From assembly GCF_000372965.1 (NCBI RefSeq), contig NZ_KB890024.1, positions 2,730,839-2,794,838 of the forward strand: DNA of 64,000 nt. The letters run 5' to 3'. Source of the DNA: Hoeflea sp. 108 (lineage in GTDB: Bacteria; Pseudomonadota; Alphaproteobacteria; Rhizobiales; Rhizobiaceae). Below, one piece after another: positions 39,176 through 48,644 of the stretch (the first letter of the stretch is position 1; every line of letters starts with the position of its first letter). The position numbers and the translations under genes were made by a program. The notes under the pieces were generated by a model. The model was not told where the DNA came from and searched no databases. It worked only from the letters and a program-made list of their open reading frames with translations.

Positions 39176-39667
39176 TCAGGCGGCGCTTGCGCCGCTTTCC
39201 TTGTCGAGCAGCATGTAGTCGAGCGGCATTTCGGTCGTGTACTTGATCTGCTCCATGGCGAAGGACGACGACACGTCGCGGATCTCGATCTTGGCGATCA
39301 GCCGCTTGTAAAAGGCGTCGTAAGCGCCGATATCGGGCACGACCACACGCAGCAAATAATCAACGTCACCGCTCATGCGGTAGAACTCGATGACCTCGGG
39401 AAACTCCTGAATCACTTCGGAGAACCGACGAAGCCACTCATGGCTGTGAGAATTGGTACGGATCGCCACGAAGACGGTGACGCGCGCATTGATCTTCTCG
39501 GGATCGAGCAGCGCTACGCGACGCTTGATGACGCCCTCTTCCTCCAGCTTTTGGATGCGGCGCCAGCAAGGCGTGGTGGACAGTCCGACTTTCTTGGCAA
39601 CGTCGGCCACGGCCAGCGTAGCGTCCTCCTGGAGGAGGCGGAGAATTTTTCTGTCGAGGCGGTCCAT
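39176..39667 (-). CDS. Lrp/AsnC-family regulator
   Basis: The 163-residue protein has an N-terminal winged helix (LDRKILRLLQEDATLAVADV, KKVGLSTTPCWRRIQKLEEE) and a C-terminal RAM ligand domain (FVAIRTNSHSHEWLRRFSEV, GDVDYLLRVVVPDIGAYDAF). It senses amino acids and controls metabolism genes. Adjacent AlkD-like gene is convergent. No obvious operator could be picked out. Confidence 0.93.
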   Translation of the reverse strand: MDRLDRKILRLLQEDATLAVADVAKKVGLSTTPCWRRIQKLEEEGVIKRRVALLDPEKINARVTVFVAIRTNSHSHEWLRRFSEVIQEFPEVIEFYRMSGDVDYLLRVVVPDIGAYDAFYKRLIAKIEIRDVSSSFAMEQIKYTTEMPLDYMLLDKESGASAA

Positions 39668-39759
39668 TTTTGGCTCCGTTAGAAAAGGTTCGCCATAATC
39701 GTGATAATCAGACCATCATACAAGAAAGGAATTCTCCACGCACCCCGCATTCGCGGTTA

Positions 39760-40398
39760 TTATTTGCGCGCGCCGGCATGCAGACGACGCCGGATTTCTG
39801 TCCTAAGGAAAGGCAGCAATTCCATTTCGAACCACGGATTCCGTTTGATCCAACCTGTGTTGCGCCAGGAAGGATGAGGCAAAGGCAGGACGTGCGGCGA
39901 AGACGAGCGCGCCCAGGCAGCCCGCCAGTCGGCCACGGTATCGGTCAGAGACCGCGCCCTCGCCGCCTCCATGTGCCAGCGTTGCGCATACTGCCCGATC
40001 GCCAGCACGACATCGACCTGCTTCATGCCCGCCATCAGCCGCGCGCGCCAGGCAGGGGCACATTCGCGCCGTGGCGGCAGGTCGCCACCCTTTTCGTCCT
40101 GCCCGGGAAAGCAGAAGCCCATCGGCACGATCGCGAACTTGTCTGGGTCGTAGAACTCATCAGAACTGACTCCCAGCCAATCGCGCAGCCGGTCACCCGA
40201 CGCATCGGTGAACGGCGCGCCGCTGAGATGCACCTTGGTGCCCGGCGCCTGTCCGGCGATCAGGATGCGAGCCGAGGCCGAGGGCACCACCACCGGTCGC
40301 GGCTCGTGCGGCAATGGCTTGCCGACAGGCTGTTCCACGCAGATGCGGCAGGCCTTGATCTCAGCGACAAGTTCGCCGAGTTCCATCGAGATCGTCAC
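39760..40398 (-). CDS. Uracil-DNA glycosylase family protein
   Basis: The protein has about 212 residues. ACRICVEQP, then ARILIAGQAPGTKVHLSGAP, FAIVPMGFCFPG, VLAIGQYAQRWHM and LPLPHPSWRNTGWIKRNPWF fit the UDG-like superfamily, with GQAPG in motif 1 and HPS in the last motif. The CxxC may hold a metal, though the [4Fe-4S] set of family 4/5 enzymes is not clearly complete. GTG 40398 overlaps the GST stop (GTGA); ATG 40386 is an alternative. Activity on uracil is not guaranteed. Confidence 0.8.
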   Translation of the reverse strand: MTISMELGELVAEIKACRICVEQPVGKPLPHEPRPVVVPSASARILIAGQAPGTKVHLSGAPFTDASGDRLRDWLGVSSDEFYDPDKFAIVPMGFCFPGQDEKGGDLPPRRECAPAWRARLMAGMKQVDVVLAIGQYAQRWHMEAARARSLTDTVADWRAAWARSSSPHVLPLPHPSWRNTGWIKRNPWFEMELLPFLRTEIRRRLHAGARK

Positions 40399-41006
40399 GC
40401 GGCGGCACTCGGCCGTGCGGACAGCGCGGCATGCCAGCGCCGCACGTTCGAAAGTTCCTCGGGCACTGCAATGCGCGCGGGCTTCATGAAGTCGATGGCA
40501 ATCAGTCCGGTGATATCGGCAATCGAGAGCGCATCTCCGGCAGCGAACTCGCGGCCCGCCAGCTCCTTGTCGAGCAGGCCAAGGAAGTCGACAGCCTTGG
40601 GCTTGTTGACCTCGCCCCACTCCGGCACCTGGGGCACCTCCCACGTCTTCATGGCGGGATGGATGTGGCGGAAAGCGAACCCGACGGGCAAGAACAGGTT
40701 AAGCTCGATGCGGCGCTGCCACATCTCCACCAGTGCCTTGCCCAGCGCACCGCGCCCGAACAGTGCCGGCTCCGGATGAAGCTCCTCGAAATAGCGGCAG
40801 ATGGCGACGGATTCGGTAAGCACGGTGCCGTCGTCGAGTTCCAGAACCGGCAGCCGCTGCAGCGGGTTGCGGCTGGTGACATCCTGCTGCTTGTGTTCGA
40901 ACGCCCCCATGTCGACACGCACGACAGGCACCTCGATGCCCTTTTCGGCCAGGAACACGCGCACGCGCCTCGGATTAGGCGCCTTGCCTCCATCGAACAG
41001 CTTCAT
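40395..41006 (-). CDS. Glutathione S-transferase family protein
   Basis: The 203-residue protein has the thioredoxin-like N-domain (MKLFDGGKAPNPRRVRVFLA, then LQRLPVLELDDGTVLTESVA with the ES glutathione-binding pair) and an all-helical C-domain (FAAGDALSIADITGLIAIDF). Substrate unknown. Coupled to the downstream UDG-like gene. Confidence 0.9.
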   Translation of the reverse strand: MKLFDGGKAPNPRRVRVFLAEKGIEVPVVRVDMGAFEHKQQDVTSRNPLQRLPVLELDDGTVLTESVAICRYFEELHPEPALFGRGALGKALVEMWQRRIELNLFLPVGFAFRHIHPAMKTWEVPQVPEWGEVNKPKAVDFLGLLDKELAGREFAAGDALSIADITGLIAIDFMKPARIAVPEELSNVRRWHAALSARPSAAA

Positions 41007-41045
41007 GATGCCTCCTTGCTCTCCATGCCAACTATAGGCCGCAAG

Positions 41046-41663
41046 CTACGAGAATCGAAAAATTTCCCGCAGCCAGTTCCATATCCGACCATAGGGTCCG
41101 TGCTCGATCTCGACCATGTCGTCGTGCATGCGGCGCCAGTCGCGCGGACGCTCGAAATCGCCGGCCCAGACGCCCAGGCGGCCACGGCGCGCAATGTCCT
41201 CCTCGGCATCGTAGTCGCCGTATGCGACTGCCCAACCCGCAACAATTTGCGCGCGGTTGAGATTGACGCCACCGGCGGTGCATTCGCCGAGCAGCCGGCC
41301 GTATTTGTCGCGCTCCCAGCCGGTGCAGCTGACAGTCTTGCCAGCCACCATCTTCGACAACGCCTCGCGCGAACGCCGACCACAGGGATAGTCCTCGCCG
41401 TCCTTGCGGCAGATCTGCGCGTACTCAGGCGCATCGATGCCGCGCAGGCGGATGCGTTCGCCCTGCAGCGTGATCGAATCGCCGTCGTTGATCACGGCAA
41501 CGCCCTCGGCGGTGCGTGTGCCCAAGCGGTCGAGGCGTGCCGACACCAGCACCAGAAGGCCAAGGATCGCAGCCGTCAACGCGTAATCGGCAAGCTTGCG
41601 CCATCGGCTGTGCGGACGCTGGAAACGGCGCTGCCGCGGCCTGCCGGACCACGAACGGCTCAT
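41046..41663 (-). CDS. Membrane-anchored thermonuclease-like (SNase) protein
   Basis: The 205-residue protein has a basic N-terminus, one membrane helix (YALTAAILGLLVLVSARL) and an SNase domain: INDGDSITLQGERIRLRGID, APEYAQICRKDGEDYPCGRR, SREALSKMVAGKTVSCTGWE and RLLGECTAGGVNLNRAQIV. Catalytic Arg/Asp/Glu positions look present. Probably an exported nuclease-fold protein, common in rhizobia. Confidence 0.85.
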   Translation of the reverse strand: MSRSWSGRPRQRRFQRPHSRWRKLADYALTAAILGLLVLVSARLDRLGTRTAEGVAVINDGDSITLQGERIRLRGIDAPEYAQICRKDGEDYPCGRRSREALSKMVAGKTVSCTGWERDKYGRLLGECTAGGVNLNRAQIVAGWAVAYGDYDAEEDIARRGRLGVWAGDFERPRDWRRMHDDMVEIEHGPYGRIWNWLREIFRFS

Positions 41664-41739
41664 ATGGCAAACAATCCCTTAATCATTCCGGGGTAGCTTA
41701 TGGAAGCAAAGAAAGCGCGCGCGAATATCGAAACTTCAA

Positions 41740-43251
41740 ATGCCGTTGCAACGCTCGAACACGGCGGACAAGATCATTGTGGACCGCAGGAAACGCCATC
41801 GCAACAGCGATGTCGCGCGTGCGGTGCGCAAGACGCGCGATCGTCTGTCGCAGCAGCCGGGCGGCTTTGCCTTCGACCGCGAACTGCTGAAGCTCCACGC
41901 CCAATCCATCGTCGCCAATTCGGCCACCATGCCGCTGATGGTCGTGGCCTTTGCCGCCGCCGGCCTCGCGCTCGGCGCCGATGGCGACATGCTGATGTGG
42001 GCGCTGGTCGGGGTCATGGCCTATGTGGGGCTGGCGATCCTGGCCCGGCGCATCGACGCCTCCACCGAGTTGGCACCGGCATCTGCACGACGCAATTTCC
42101 TCGTCGGCCATTTCGTCACCGGCCTCGCCTGGGCCTATCTCGCAGCAATGTCGTGCGAGGCATGCGATCCCGAACAGCTGGCGATCGTCAAGGGCGCCTT
42201 CCTGCTCGGTGCCATGGCTGCGACAGCAATCGTGGCGTCGTCGTTGCGCGGCGCGCTGCTGCTCACATTCGCCGCTCCCGTGGCAGCCTATGCGGCCTTC
42301 GCAGTCAGGCTCACAGAGCCGATCGGCATCATCATGGTGGCGCTGCTGATCACGGCCCTACCCTTCTTCTCCTATGTGGCGAAGGTCATGAACCGCTCAG
42401 CGCTGATGCTGATGTCGTTCCGCTCAGAGATGGACGCGCTGATTGCCGAACTCGAGACCGCCAAGTCGATGTCGGACGAGGCGCGCCGCCGCGCCGAGGA
42501 CGCCAATCTCGCCAAATCGCGCTTCCTCGCCACAATGAGCCATGAGCTGCGCACGCCGCTCAACGCTATCCTCGGCTTTTCCGAGGTCATGGCCGGCGAA
42601 GTGCTGGGCCCGATTAACAGTCCGACCTACCGCGAATATGCCCGCGATATCCACGACTCGGGCCAGCACCTGCTCGACCTCATCAACGAGATTCTCGACC
42701 TGTCCCGCATCGAAGCCGGCCGCTACCAGCTCAACGAAGAGCCGCAGATGGTGCTTTCGATCGTCGAGGACTGCTGCCACATGATGGAGCTGAAGGCCCG
42801 CAACAAGGACCTGCGCATCATCCAGGACTTCGAACCGGCCTTGCCGCGCCTTCTGGGCGACGAGCGCGCCATTCGCCAGATCACGCTCAATCTCCTGTCG
42901 AACGCCATCAAGTTCTCGCCGACCGGCGGCGAAATCCGCGTCCGCGTCGGCTGGACCGCCGGCGGTGGCCAGTACATTTCGGTCAAGGACAACGGCCCCG
43001 GCATTCCGCCGGAAGAAATCCCCATCGTGCTCTCCGCCTTCGGCCAGGGCGCCATCGCCATCAAGAGCGCCGAACAGGGCACCGGCCTCGGCCTGCCGAT
43101 CGTGCAGGGCCTGCTTGCCCTGCACGGCGGCGAGTTCGAGCTTCATTCGAAGCTGCGCGAGGGCACCGAGGCAATTGCCATATTCCCGGCCGTGCGGGTG
43201 ATCGACCGATTGCCGGCGATCCAGCCGCGCAGCGCAGCCGGCGGACGCTAG
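41740..43251 (+). CDS. Membrane sensor histidine kinase, PdhS/DivJ-like
   Basis: The 503-residue protein has about four to six membrane helices in residues 60-220 (MPLMVVAFAAAGLALG and others), then a coiled linker, and the H-box FLATMSHELRTPLNAILGFS with phosphoacceptor His. The ATPase motifs follow: N box LTLNLLSNAIKFSPTGGE-like, G1 DNGPGIPPEE and G2 GTGLGLPIVQG. Rhizobial kinases of this type act in cell-cycle or envelope signalling; the partner regulator is not in the window. Convergent with cobT by 4 bp. Confidence 0.88.
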   Translation: MPLQRSNTADKIIVDRRKRHRNSDVARAVRKTRDRLSQQPGGFAFDRELLKLHAQSIVANSATMPLMVVAFAAAGLALGADGDMLMWALVGVMAYVGLAILARRIDASTELAPASARRNFLVGHFVTGLAWAYLAAMSCEACDPEQLAIVKGAFLLGAMAATAIVASSLRGALLLTFAAPVAAYAAFAVRLTEPIGIIMVALLITALPFFSYVAKVMNRSALMLMSFRSEMDALIAELETAKSMSDEARRRAEDANLAKSRFLATMSHELRTPLNAILGFSEVMAGEVLGPINSPTYREYARDIHDSGQHLLDLINEILDLSRIEAGRYQLNEEPQMVLSIVEDCCHMMELKARNKDLRIIQDFEPALPRLLGDERAIRQITLNLLSNAIKFSPTGGEIRVRVGWTAGGGQYISVKDNGPGIPPEEIPIVLSAFGQGAIAIKSAEQGTGLGLPIVQGLLALHGGEFELHSKLREGTEAIAIFPAVRVIDRLPAIQPRSAAGGR

Positions 43252-44243
43252 GCGACCGCGGCTGCCATGCCCGAGCTGATCTGCGCCGAGGTCTTGACCA
43301 GGCCGGCAGCAAGGCCTGCGCCGACACCTTCGCCATGATCGATGCCGAGGCCGAGCAGAGGACGTACGCCGAGCTTGGCCAGCAGTCGTGCGTGCCCCGG
43401 CTCGGTCGAGACATGCGAGAACATGCAATGGTCGAGCGCGTTCGGATGCTGGGCATAGAGCACGGCAGCAGCGGCTGTCGTCGCAAAGCCGTCAATGAGC
43501 ACCGGGATCTTTTCCATGCGGGCAGCAAGGATCGCACCGGCGATTGCCGCGAACTCACGGCCGCCGACACGGCGCAGCGCCTCGAACGGATCTCTCAGAT
43601 GTTCGCCATGGAGTGCCAGCGCCCGGTCGACGATTGCGGCCTTGCGCGCCTGCATGGCCACGTCGGCACCAGAACCCGGACCGATCCAATCGGCCCCCTT
43701 GCCGCCAAACAGGGCGGCCGAAAGCGCTGCCGCAACGGTCGTATTGGCGACACCGAGATCGCCGATACAGAACAGGTCGAAGCCGCCGGCGGTGGCCTCC
43801 ATGCCGAAGGCCATGGTCGCAGCACAACCACGCTCGTCGAGCGCCGGCTCGACCGTCATGTCAGCGGTGGGCAGATGCAGCGCGAGGTCGAAGACCTTGA
43901 GGCCGAGGTCGTTGGCGACACAGATCTGGTTGATCGCAGCCCCACCCGCCGCGCAGAGTTCGACGCGCTGGGCAGTGGCTTCCATCGGCCGTGGCGAAAC
44001 GCCATGGACCGCGACGCCGTGATTGCCGGCGAAGATCGCAACCGTCGGCTTCAGCACCGACGGCGGCGCCCGCCCGGTCCAGCGCGCCAGCCAGGCAGCA
44101 ATATCCTCGATGCGTCCGAGCGAGCCCCTGGGCTTGTCGGCCTTGGCAAACAGCGACCACACCTTTCCCGCCTGCGCCACGTCGCCTTCGGGCAAATGGG
44201 CAAAGAGGTTGCGAAAATCGTCGAAGGGAGAAGCGCTGCTCAT
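43248..44243 (-). CDS. cobT: Nicotinate-nucleotide-dimethylbenzimidazole phosphoribosyltransferase CobT
   Basis: The 331-residue enzyme makes alpha-ribazole phosphate for the lower ligand of cobalamin. Visible are RGSLGRIEDIAAWLARWTG, FAGNHGVAVHGVSPRPMEAT, FCIGDLGVANTTVAAALSAA, VLIDGFATTAAAAVLY and the C-terminal GIDHGEGVGAGLA, where Glu corresponds to the catalytic base. Its partner cobS is not in the window; the other side is an unrelated DUF1289 gene. Confidence 0.92.
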   Translation of the reverse strand: MSSASPFDDFRNLFAHLPEGDVAQAGKVWSLFAKADKPRGSLGRIEDIAAWLARWTGRAPPSVLKPTVAIFAGNHGVAVHGVSPRPMEATAQRVELCAAGGAAINQICVANDLGLKVFDLALHLPTADMTVEPALDERGCAATMAFGMEATAGGFDLFCIGDLGVANTTVAAALSAALFGGKGADWIGPGSGADVAMQARKAAIVDRALALHGEHLRDPFEALRRVGGREFAAIAGAILAARMEKIPVLIDGFATTAAAAVLYAQHPNALDHCMFSHVSTEPGHARLLAKLGVRPLLGLGIDHGEGVGAGLAAGLVKTSAQISSGMAAAVA

Positions 44244-44442
44244 GGGATCGGGGCCTGCCGTTCACAAATCAATGCCTGCGGCATAGCTCTCCAGCTGTCC
44301 GAAGACAATCGCGGCATCATGCCCTCGCATGGCATTTCAGACGAGGCAACCGCCGGAAAGCGCTTGCAATGACGCAAAGGCTACATCATCTCTTTGGCTG
44401 ACATTGTATGCATGTTGGCATGACCCGCCTCCGGAAGACTTC

Positions 44443-44673
44443 ATGACCGCGATTGAAACGCCTTGCATTCTGGTCTGCCAGATCGACGACAAGACCGGCT
44501 ATTGCTACGGCTGCGGACGGACCCGCGACGAGGTGTGGGCCTGGACTAAAATGACGCCCGAAGAGCGCCGCGAGGTCATGGCCACTCTTCCCGCACGCCT
44601 GGAAACGGTCGAACGCCGCCCTCGTCGCGAGACACGGCGCACCCGTATGGCCCGCGAACGCGGCATTGCCTGA
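44443..44673 (+). CDS. DUF1289 protein
   Basis: The 76-residue protein starts with TPCILVCQIDDKTGYCYGCG, continuing RTRDEVWAWTKMTPEERREV, the Cys-rich DUF1289 pattern. The C-terminal third is Arg-rich. Small Fe-S or zinc proteins of unknown function. Leading protein of a pair with the downstream protease gene. Confidence 0.85.
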   Translation: MTAIETPCILVCQIDDKTGYCYGCGRTRDEVWAWTKMTPEERREVMATLPARLETVERRPRRETRRTRMARERGIA

Positions 44674-44688
44674 GGATCATCACCTGAC

Positions 44689-45390
44689 ATGAGCCGCCTC
44701 TACTGGATCGTCATCGCGATACTCGGCGGCGGACTGCTGCTGCTCATGTTCAACGACAAGGCGGGCCAGACTTTCGGCCTCGACAATGACAGCTTTGGCC
44801 GCCTGGTCTATCTCGGAGCGCTGATTCTGGTCATAGGCGCAGGCATGGTCGGCCGCCGCGTGCGGTGGAGCGACGGCCTGCGCAACATCGCCATGTGGCT
44901 GCTGATCGTGCTCGTGTTCGTCGCCGGTTACCAGTACCGCTACGAGCTGCAGGACATCAGCAGCCGCGTGACGGCCGGCCTCATTCCCGGCAGCCCGATG
45001 TCCGCTTTCGACGGCGACGGCCGTGCCACGGTGACGCTCGACAAGCTGTCCAACGGCCATTTCGGCGCCCGGCTGTCCATCAATGGTGCGACCATCGACG
45101 CCATGGTAGACACCGGCGCCACCACCACGGTGCTGACCAAGGCTGACGCCATCAAGGCCGGCTTCGACCCTGGCCAGTTGAGCTTCACCATCCCCGTTTC
45201 GACAGCCAACGGCGTGGCGCATGCGGCGCGCGTGACGGCAGGAACCGTCCAGCTCGGTGCCATCGAGCGCAAGAACCTGCCCATGCTGGTCGCCGACGAA
45301 GGGCTCTTCCAGAGCCTGCTCGGTATGAACTTCATCGGCTCGCTGTCGGGCTTCGATGTCCGCGGCGACCGGATGATCCTGAGGGATTAA
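44689..45390 (+). CDS. Retropepsin-like aspartic protease, TIGR02281-type
   Basis: The 233-residue protein has three hydrophobic segments in the first 85 residues, followed by a single retropepsin domain with AMVDTGATTTVLTKADAIKA (catalytic DTGA) and SLLGMNFIGSLSGFDVRG. Family members are single-domain clan AA proteases anchored in the membrane. Role in rhizobia is unclear. Confidence 0.88.
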   Translation: MSRLYWIVIAILGGGLLLLMFNDKAGQTFGLDNDSFGRLVYLGALILVIGAGMVGRRVRWSDGLRNIAMWLLIVLVFVAGYQYRYELQDISSRVTAGLIPGSPMSAFDGDGRATVTLDKLSNGHFGARLSINGATIDAMVDTGATTTVLTKADAIKAGFDPGQLSFTIPVSTANGVAHAARVTAGTVQLGAIERKNLPMLVADEGLFQSLLGMNFIGSLSGFDVRGDRMILRD

Positions 45391-46391
45391 GCAGCTTCGC
45401 TGGCGCGGGTCAGGTCGACCGCTTCGAACGCCCGCCTCAGCACATCGGCGCCTGCGCCCGGCTTCGTCGCATCGGTCGACAGGATCTGGCGATAGCGCCG
45501 CGCGCCCGAAAGACCATGGAACAGCCCGACCATATGGCGTGTGACATGACCGAGGCGACCGCCTGAAGCGATATGCCGCTCGGCATAGTCGGCCATGGCG
45601 TCGATCAGCGCGGCGTAGTCGATGTCCTCGGCCACATCGCCATTCAACAATGCATCGACGCCGCCGAGCACGCTCGGCGTGTGATAAGCGGCACGCCCGA
45701 GCATGACGCCATCGACCTTGTGGAGATGCGCCCGGCTCTCGTCCAGTGTCTGGATGCCGCCGTTTATGCCGATGAACTTGTCCTGGTATCGCGCCTTGAG
45801 GCGATAGACCCGATCATAGTCCAGCGGCGGGATCTCGCGGTTTTCCTTGGGGCTCAGCCCCTCGAGCCAGGCCTTGCGGGCATGCACCCACAGCGCGTCG
45901 GTGCCGGCGGCAAAGACCATGTCGGCCAGCGCGTCGAGCGCCGGCTCGGGGTCCTGGTGGTCGACGCCGATGCGGCACTTCACCGTCACAGGCACGCTCA
46001 CCACATCCTTCATCGCCGAAACGCATTCGGCGACCAGCTCCGGCGTCTTCATCAGACAAGCGCCGAACGTACCCGACTGCACCCGGTCGGAAGGACAGCC
46101 GACATTGAGGTTGATCTCGTCATAGCCAAAGCCCTCGCCGATGCGCGCGGCCTCGGCAAGCTTGGCCGGATCCGAACCACCGAGCTGGAGCGCGATCGGG
46201 TGTTCGACGGCATCGAAACCCAACAGGCGCTCGCGCGGGCCATGGATCACCGCATCTGCCACCACCATCTCCGTGTAGAGCAGCGCATCGCTTGATATCT
46301 GCCGGTGAAAGTTGCGGCAGCAGCGATCGGTCCAGTCCATCATGGGTGCGACAGCGACGATCTTGGCGCCGTCGGCATAAAGCTTGGTCAT
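45387..46391 (-). CDS. dusA: tRNA-dihydrouridine(20/20a) synthase DusA
   Basis: The 334-residue flavoenzyme reduces U20/U20a in tRNA. VAVAPMMDWTDRCCRNFHRQ, PIALQLGGSDPAKLAEAARI, INLNVGCPSDRVQSGTFGAC (active Cys) and HARKAWLEGLSPKENREIPP are DusA hallmarks. ATG 46391 gives the usual N-terminus; the longer frame to 46469 has no support. Confidence 0.93.
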   Translation of the reverse strand: MTKLYADGAKIVAVAPMMDWTDRCCRNFHRQISSDALLYTEMVVADAVIHGPRERLLGFDAVEHPIALQLGGSDPAKLAEAARIGEGFGYDEINLNVGCPSDRVQSGTFGACLMKTPELVAECVSAMKDVVSVPVTVKCRIGVDHQDPEPALDALADMVFAAGTDALWVHARKAWLEGLSPKENREIPPLDYDRVYRLKARYQDKFIGINGGIQTLDESRAHLHKVDGVMLGRAAYHTPSVLGGVDALLNGDVAEDIDYAALIDAMADYAERHIASGGRLGHVTRHMVGLFHGLSGARRYRQILSTDATKPGAGADVLRRAFEAVDLTRASEAA

Positions 46392-46512
46392 GGTTTCTCG
46401 AATGTGCGTGGGGCGGCAACCGCCTTCAGATAAGGCCGCTCCGTAGCACAACAAGGCGCTGGAGACCAAATCAGTCCTTCAACCCTGTCGAGGCTGATCG
46501 ATACGCTTGCTA

Positions 46513-46932
46513 TCAGCCATCCGCGTCAGGAGACCCGGGATCGGGCCGGGTTCCCACATAGAGGGCACCGGCGGCAAAGAACAACGTCACGACAAACGCC
46601 ACGATCGCGCCCGGCTGGCTGAGCCAGAACAGGCCGTAGCCGATGGCCATGCCGGTCCAGGCCATCAGCTTGCCGCGGCGCGGAATGGCGCCTTCCTCGC
46701 GCCAGGCACGCAAGGGCGGACCAAAGGTGGGATGGCCGAGCAGCCATGCCTCGAAACGCGGCGACGAACGGCCGAAGCACCAGGCAGCCAGGATGACGAA
46801 GATCGTTGTTGGCATGACCGGCAGGAAAGCGCCGATGATGCCAAGCAGAAGCATCAGCAGGCCGAGCGCGAAATAGACCCCGCGCTTCGCATTCGACGTC
46901 ACCGCGCCGGCACCTCGCACGAACCGTTTCAT
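46513..46932 (-). CDS. DUF454 membrane protein (YbaN-like)
   Basis: The 139-residue protein has about four helices (VYFALGLLMLLLGIIGAFLP, TIFVILAAWCFGRSSPRFEA, WLLGHPTFGPPLRAW, and a C-terminal pair). The GAFLPVMPTT-FxxLAA-W-CFxRSSPR pattern defines DUF454. Inner membrane, function unknown. Confidence 0.9.
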   Translation of the reverse strand: MKRFVRGAGAVTSNAKRGVYFALGLLMLLLGIIGAFLPVMPTTIFVILAAWCFGRSSPRFEAWLLGHPTFGPPLRAWREEGAIPRRGKLMAWTGMAIGYGLFWLSQPGAIVAFVVTLFFAAGALYVGTRPDPGSPDADG

Positions 46933-46956
46933 GGTCTTTTCGGCCCAGCCGCCCGG

Positions 46957-48099
46957 TCAGCGCCGGGCGATGATGCTGATGTCGACGTCCTTGATGTCGC
47001 GCAGGCCGCAGAAGGCCATGGTGACGTCGAGTTCCTTGCGGATGATGTCGAGGCAGGCGGTCACGCCGGCCTCACCGCCAGCGCCAAGGCCGTAGAGGAA
47101 GGCGCGGCCGATGAACACGCCTTTGGCGCCGTAGGCGATGGCCTTGATGACGTCCTGGCCCGAGCGGATGCCGCCGTCCATGAAGACCTCGATGCGGTCG
47201 CCGACGCGCGCGACGATCTCTGGCAGCGCCGAGATCGACGACACCGCGCCGTCGAGTTGGCGGCCGCCATGGTTGGAAACGATCAAGGCGTCGGCACCGC
47301 TCGCCGCCGCCTTCTCGGCATCCTCCGGATCGAGGATGCCCTTCAAGATCAGCTTTCCGCCCCACTGGTCCTTGATCCACTTCACGTCGTCCCAGCTCAG
47401 CGCGGGATCGAACTGCTCGGCCGTCCACGACGACAGCGAGCGCAAATCGGTGACGCCCTTGGCGTGGCCGGCGATGTTGCGGAAGGTGCGCCTGTTGGTG
47501 CGCAACATGTTGAAACACCAGCGCGGCTTGGTGGCGAGATTGATGATGTTGGGGATGGTCATGCGCGGTGGCGTCGACAGACCGTTGACGACGTCCTTGT
47601 GGCGCTGTCCGAGGATCTGGAGGTCGAGCGTCAGCACCAGGGCCGAACAGTTGGCAGCCTTGGCGCGCCGGATGAGATTCATGACGAATTCGCGGTCCCG
47701 CATCACATAGAGCTGGAACCAGAACGGCTTCGAGGTGTTCTCTGCGATGTCCTCGATCGAGCAGATGCTCATGGTCGACAGCGTGAAGGGAATGCCCGCC
47801 TTCTCGGCTGCGCGCGCGGCATGGATTTCGCCGTCGGCATGCTGCATTCCGGTCAGGCCCGTCGGCGCGATCGCTACCGGCATCGACACCTTTTCGCCGA
47901 CCATCGTCGTTTCGAGCGTGCGGTTGCGCATGTCGACGGCCACGCGCTGGCGCAGCTTGATCGGTACGAAATCGCTCTCGTTTTCGCGATAGGTGCTTTC
48001 GGTCCAGGAGCCGGAATCGCAATAGTCGTAGAACATGCGCGGCACGCGGCGCTTGGCGATTGCGCGAAGGTCGGCGATCGAGGTTATCGGACGCGCCAT
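46957..48099 (-). CDS. FMN-dependent alpha-hydroxyacid oxidase/dehydrogenase (LldD-like)
   Basis: The 380-residue TIM-barrel protein shows VPRMFYDYCDSGSWTESTYR, VAIAPTGLTGMQHADGEIHA, LILKGILDPEDAEKAAASGA, ADALIVSNHGGRQLDG (catalytic His) and IEVFMDGGIRSGQDVIKAIA. It oxidises L-lactate or a related alpha-hydroxyacid using FMN. ATG 48099 is the natural start; the ORF extension upstream overlaps the VOC gene on the same strand. Confidence 0.9.
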   Translation of the reverse strand: MARPITSIADLRAIAKRRVPRMFYDYCDSGSWTESTYRENESDFVPIKLRQRVAVDMRNRTLETTMVGEKVSMPVAIAPTGLTGMQHADGEIHAARAAEKAGIPFTLSTMSICSIEDIAENTSKPFWFQLYVMRDREFVMNLIRRAKAANCSALVLTLDLQILGQRHKDVVNGLSTPPRMTIPNIINLATKPRWCFNMLRTNRRTFRNIAGHAKGVTDLRSLSSWTAEQFDPALSWDDVKWIKDQWGGKLILKGILDPEDAEKAAASGADALIVSNHGGRQLDGAVSSISALPEIVARVGDRIEVFMDGGIRSGQDVIKAIAYGAKGVFIGRAFLYGLGAGGEAGVTACLDIIRKELDVTMAFCGLRDIKDVDISIIARR

Positions 48100-48223
48100 T
48101 CCGTTATGCTCCACGTCTTGGGACTGCGATGAAACCGTGCGCGGCATGTAAGCCGCCTTGGCGATCGATGCCAAGGGCCACCCGGCAAGATGTTTGCCGG
48201 GGAACACCAGACTTTGGTTCTGC

Positions 48224-48571
48224 TCAGTGCCGGAGAATGTTGACCACGTTGCCGAAGGGATCGCGCAGGAAGAAACGCCTGACACCCCAGGGTTCGTCCG
48301 AAAGGTCGTAGACGATCTCATAGCCCGCCGCCCTGGCGCGTCGATAGATCTCGTCGACATCGTCGACCTCGATCGACAGCACCGGCACCGGGGTGCCGGA
48401 GCCGCCTTCGCTCGCGACACCGAGCTGCGGCGTCATCGTCCCACCGGACGCAAAGGTCAGTATCCAGCCATGATCCATGACGACGTCGAGACCCAGAAAC
48501 TCGCCATAGAAAGCGCGGGCGGCCGCCGGATCGGCTGCATACAGATTGGCGACGATACGGCGAACGGCCAT
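48224..48571 (-). CDS. VOC/glyoxalase-superfamily protein
   Basis: The 115-residue protein shows the beta-alpha-beta-beta-beta repeats: RRIVANLYAADPAAARAFYG, EFLGLDVVMDHGWILTFASG, VPVLSIEVDDVDEIYRRARA, and WGVRRFFLRDPFGNVVNILR. Metal ligands include the Glu in the second strand set and DPFGN. It lies 125 bp upstream of the alpha-hydroxyacid oxidase gene on the same strand; function not determined. Confidence 0.88.
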   Translation of the reverse strand: MAVRRIVANLYAADPAAARAFYGEFLGLDVVMDHGWILTFASGGTMTPQLGVASEGGSGTPVPVLSIEVDDVDEIYRRARAAGYEIVYDLSDEPWGVRRFFLRDPFGNVVNILRH

Positions 48572-48599
48572 TTTGGGTCCCCTGTCTTTTCCGAGACGA

Positions 48600-48621
48600 A
48601 AAGGGGCCCGAAGGCCCCTTT
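48600..48621 (-). terminator. Terminator downstream of the cox operon
   Basis: Arms AAAGGGGCC (48600-48608) and GGCCCCTTT (48613-48621) form a 9-bp perfect stem with a CGAA loop (TTCG on the minus strand). Read leftward the stem ends in CCCCTTTTCG, a short T-run. It lies 24 bp after the stop of the coxM-like gene and before the VOC gene. Confidence 0.8.
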
Positions 48622-48644
48622 GTGTATTCCATGTGGTCCGAAGG

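Noticed and set aside
46507..48132. 541-codon plus-strand frame opposite DUF454 and hydroxyacid oxidase
   Set aside because: Shadow of two real minus-strand genes.
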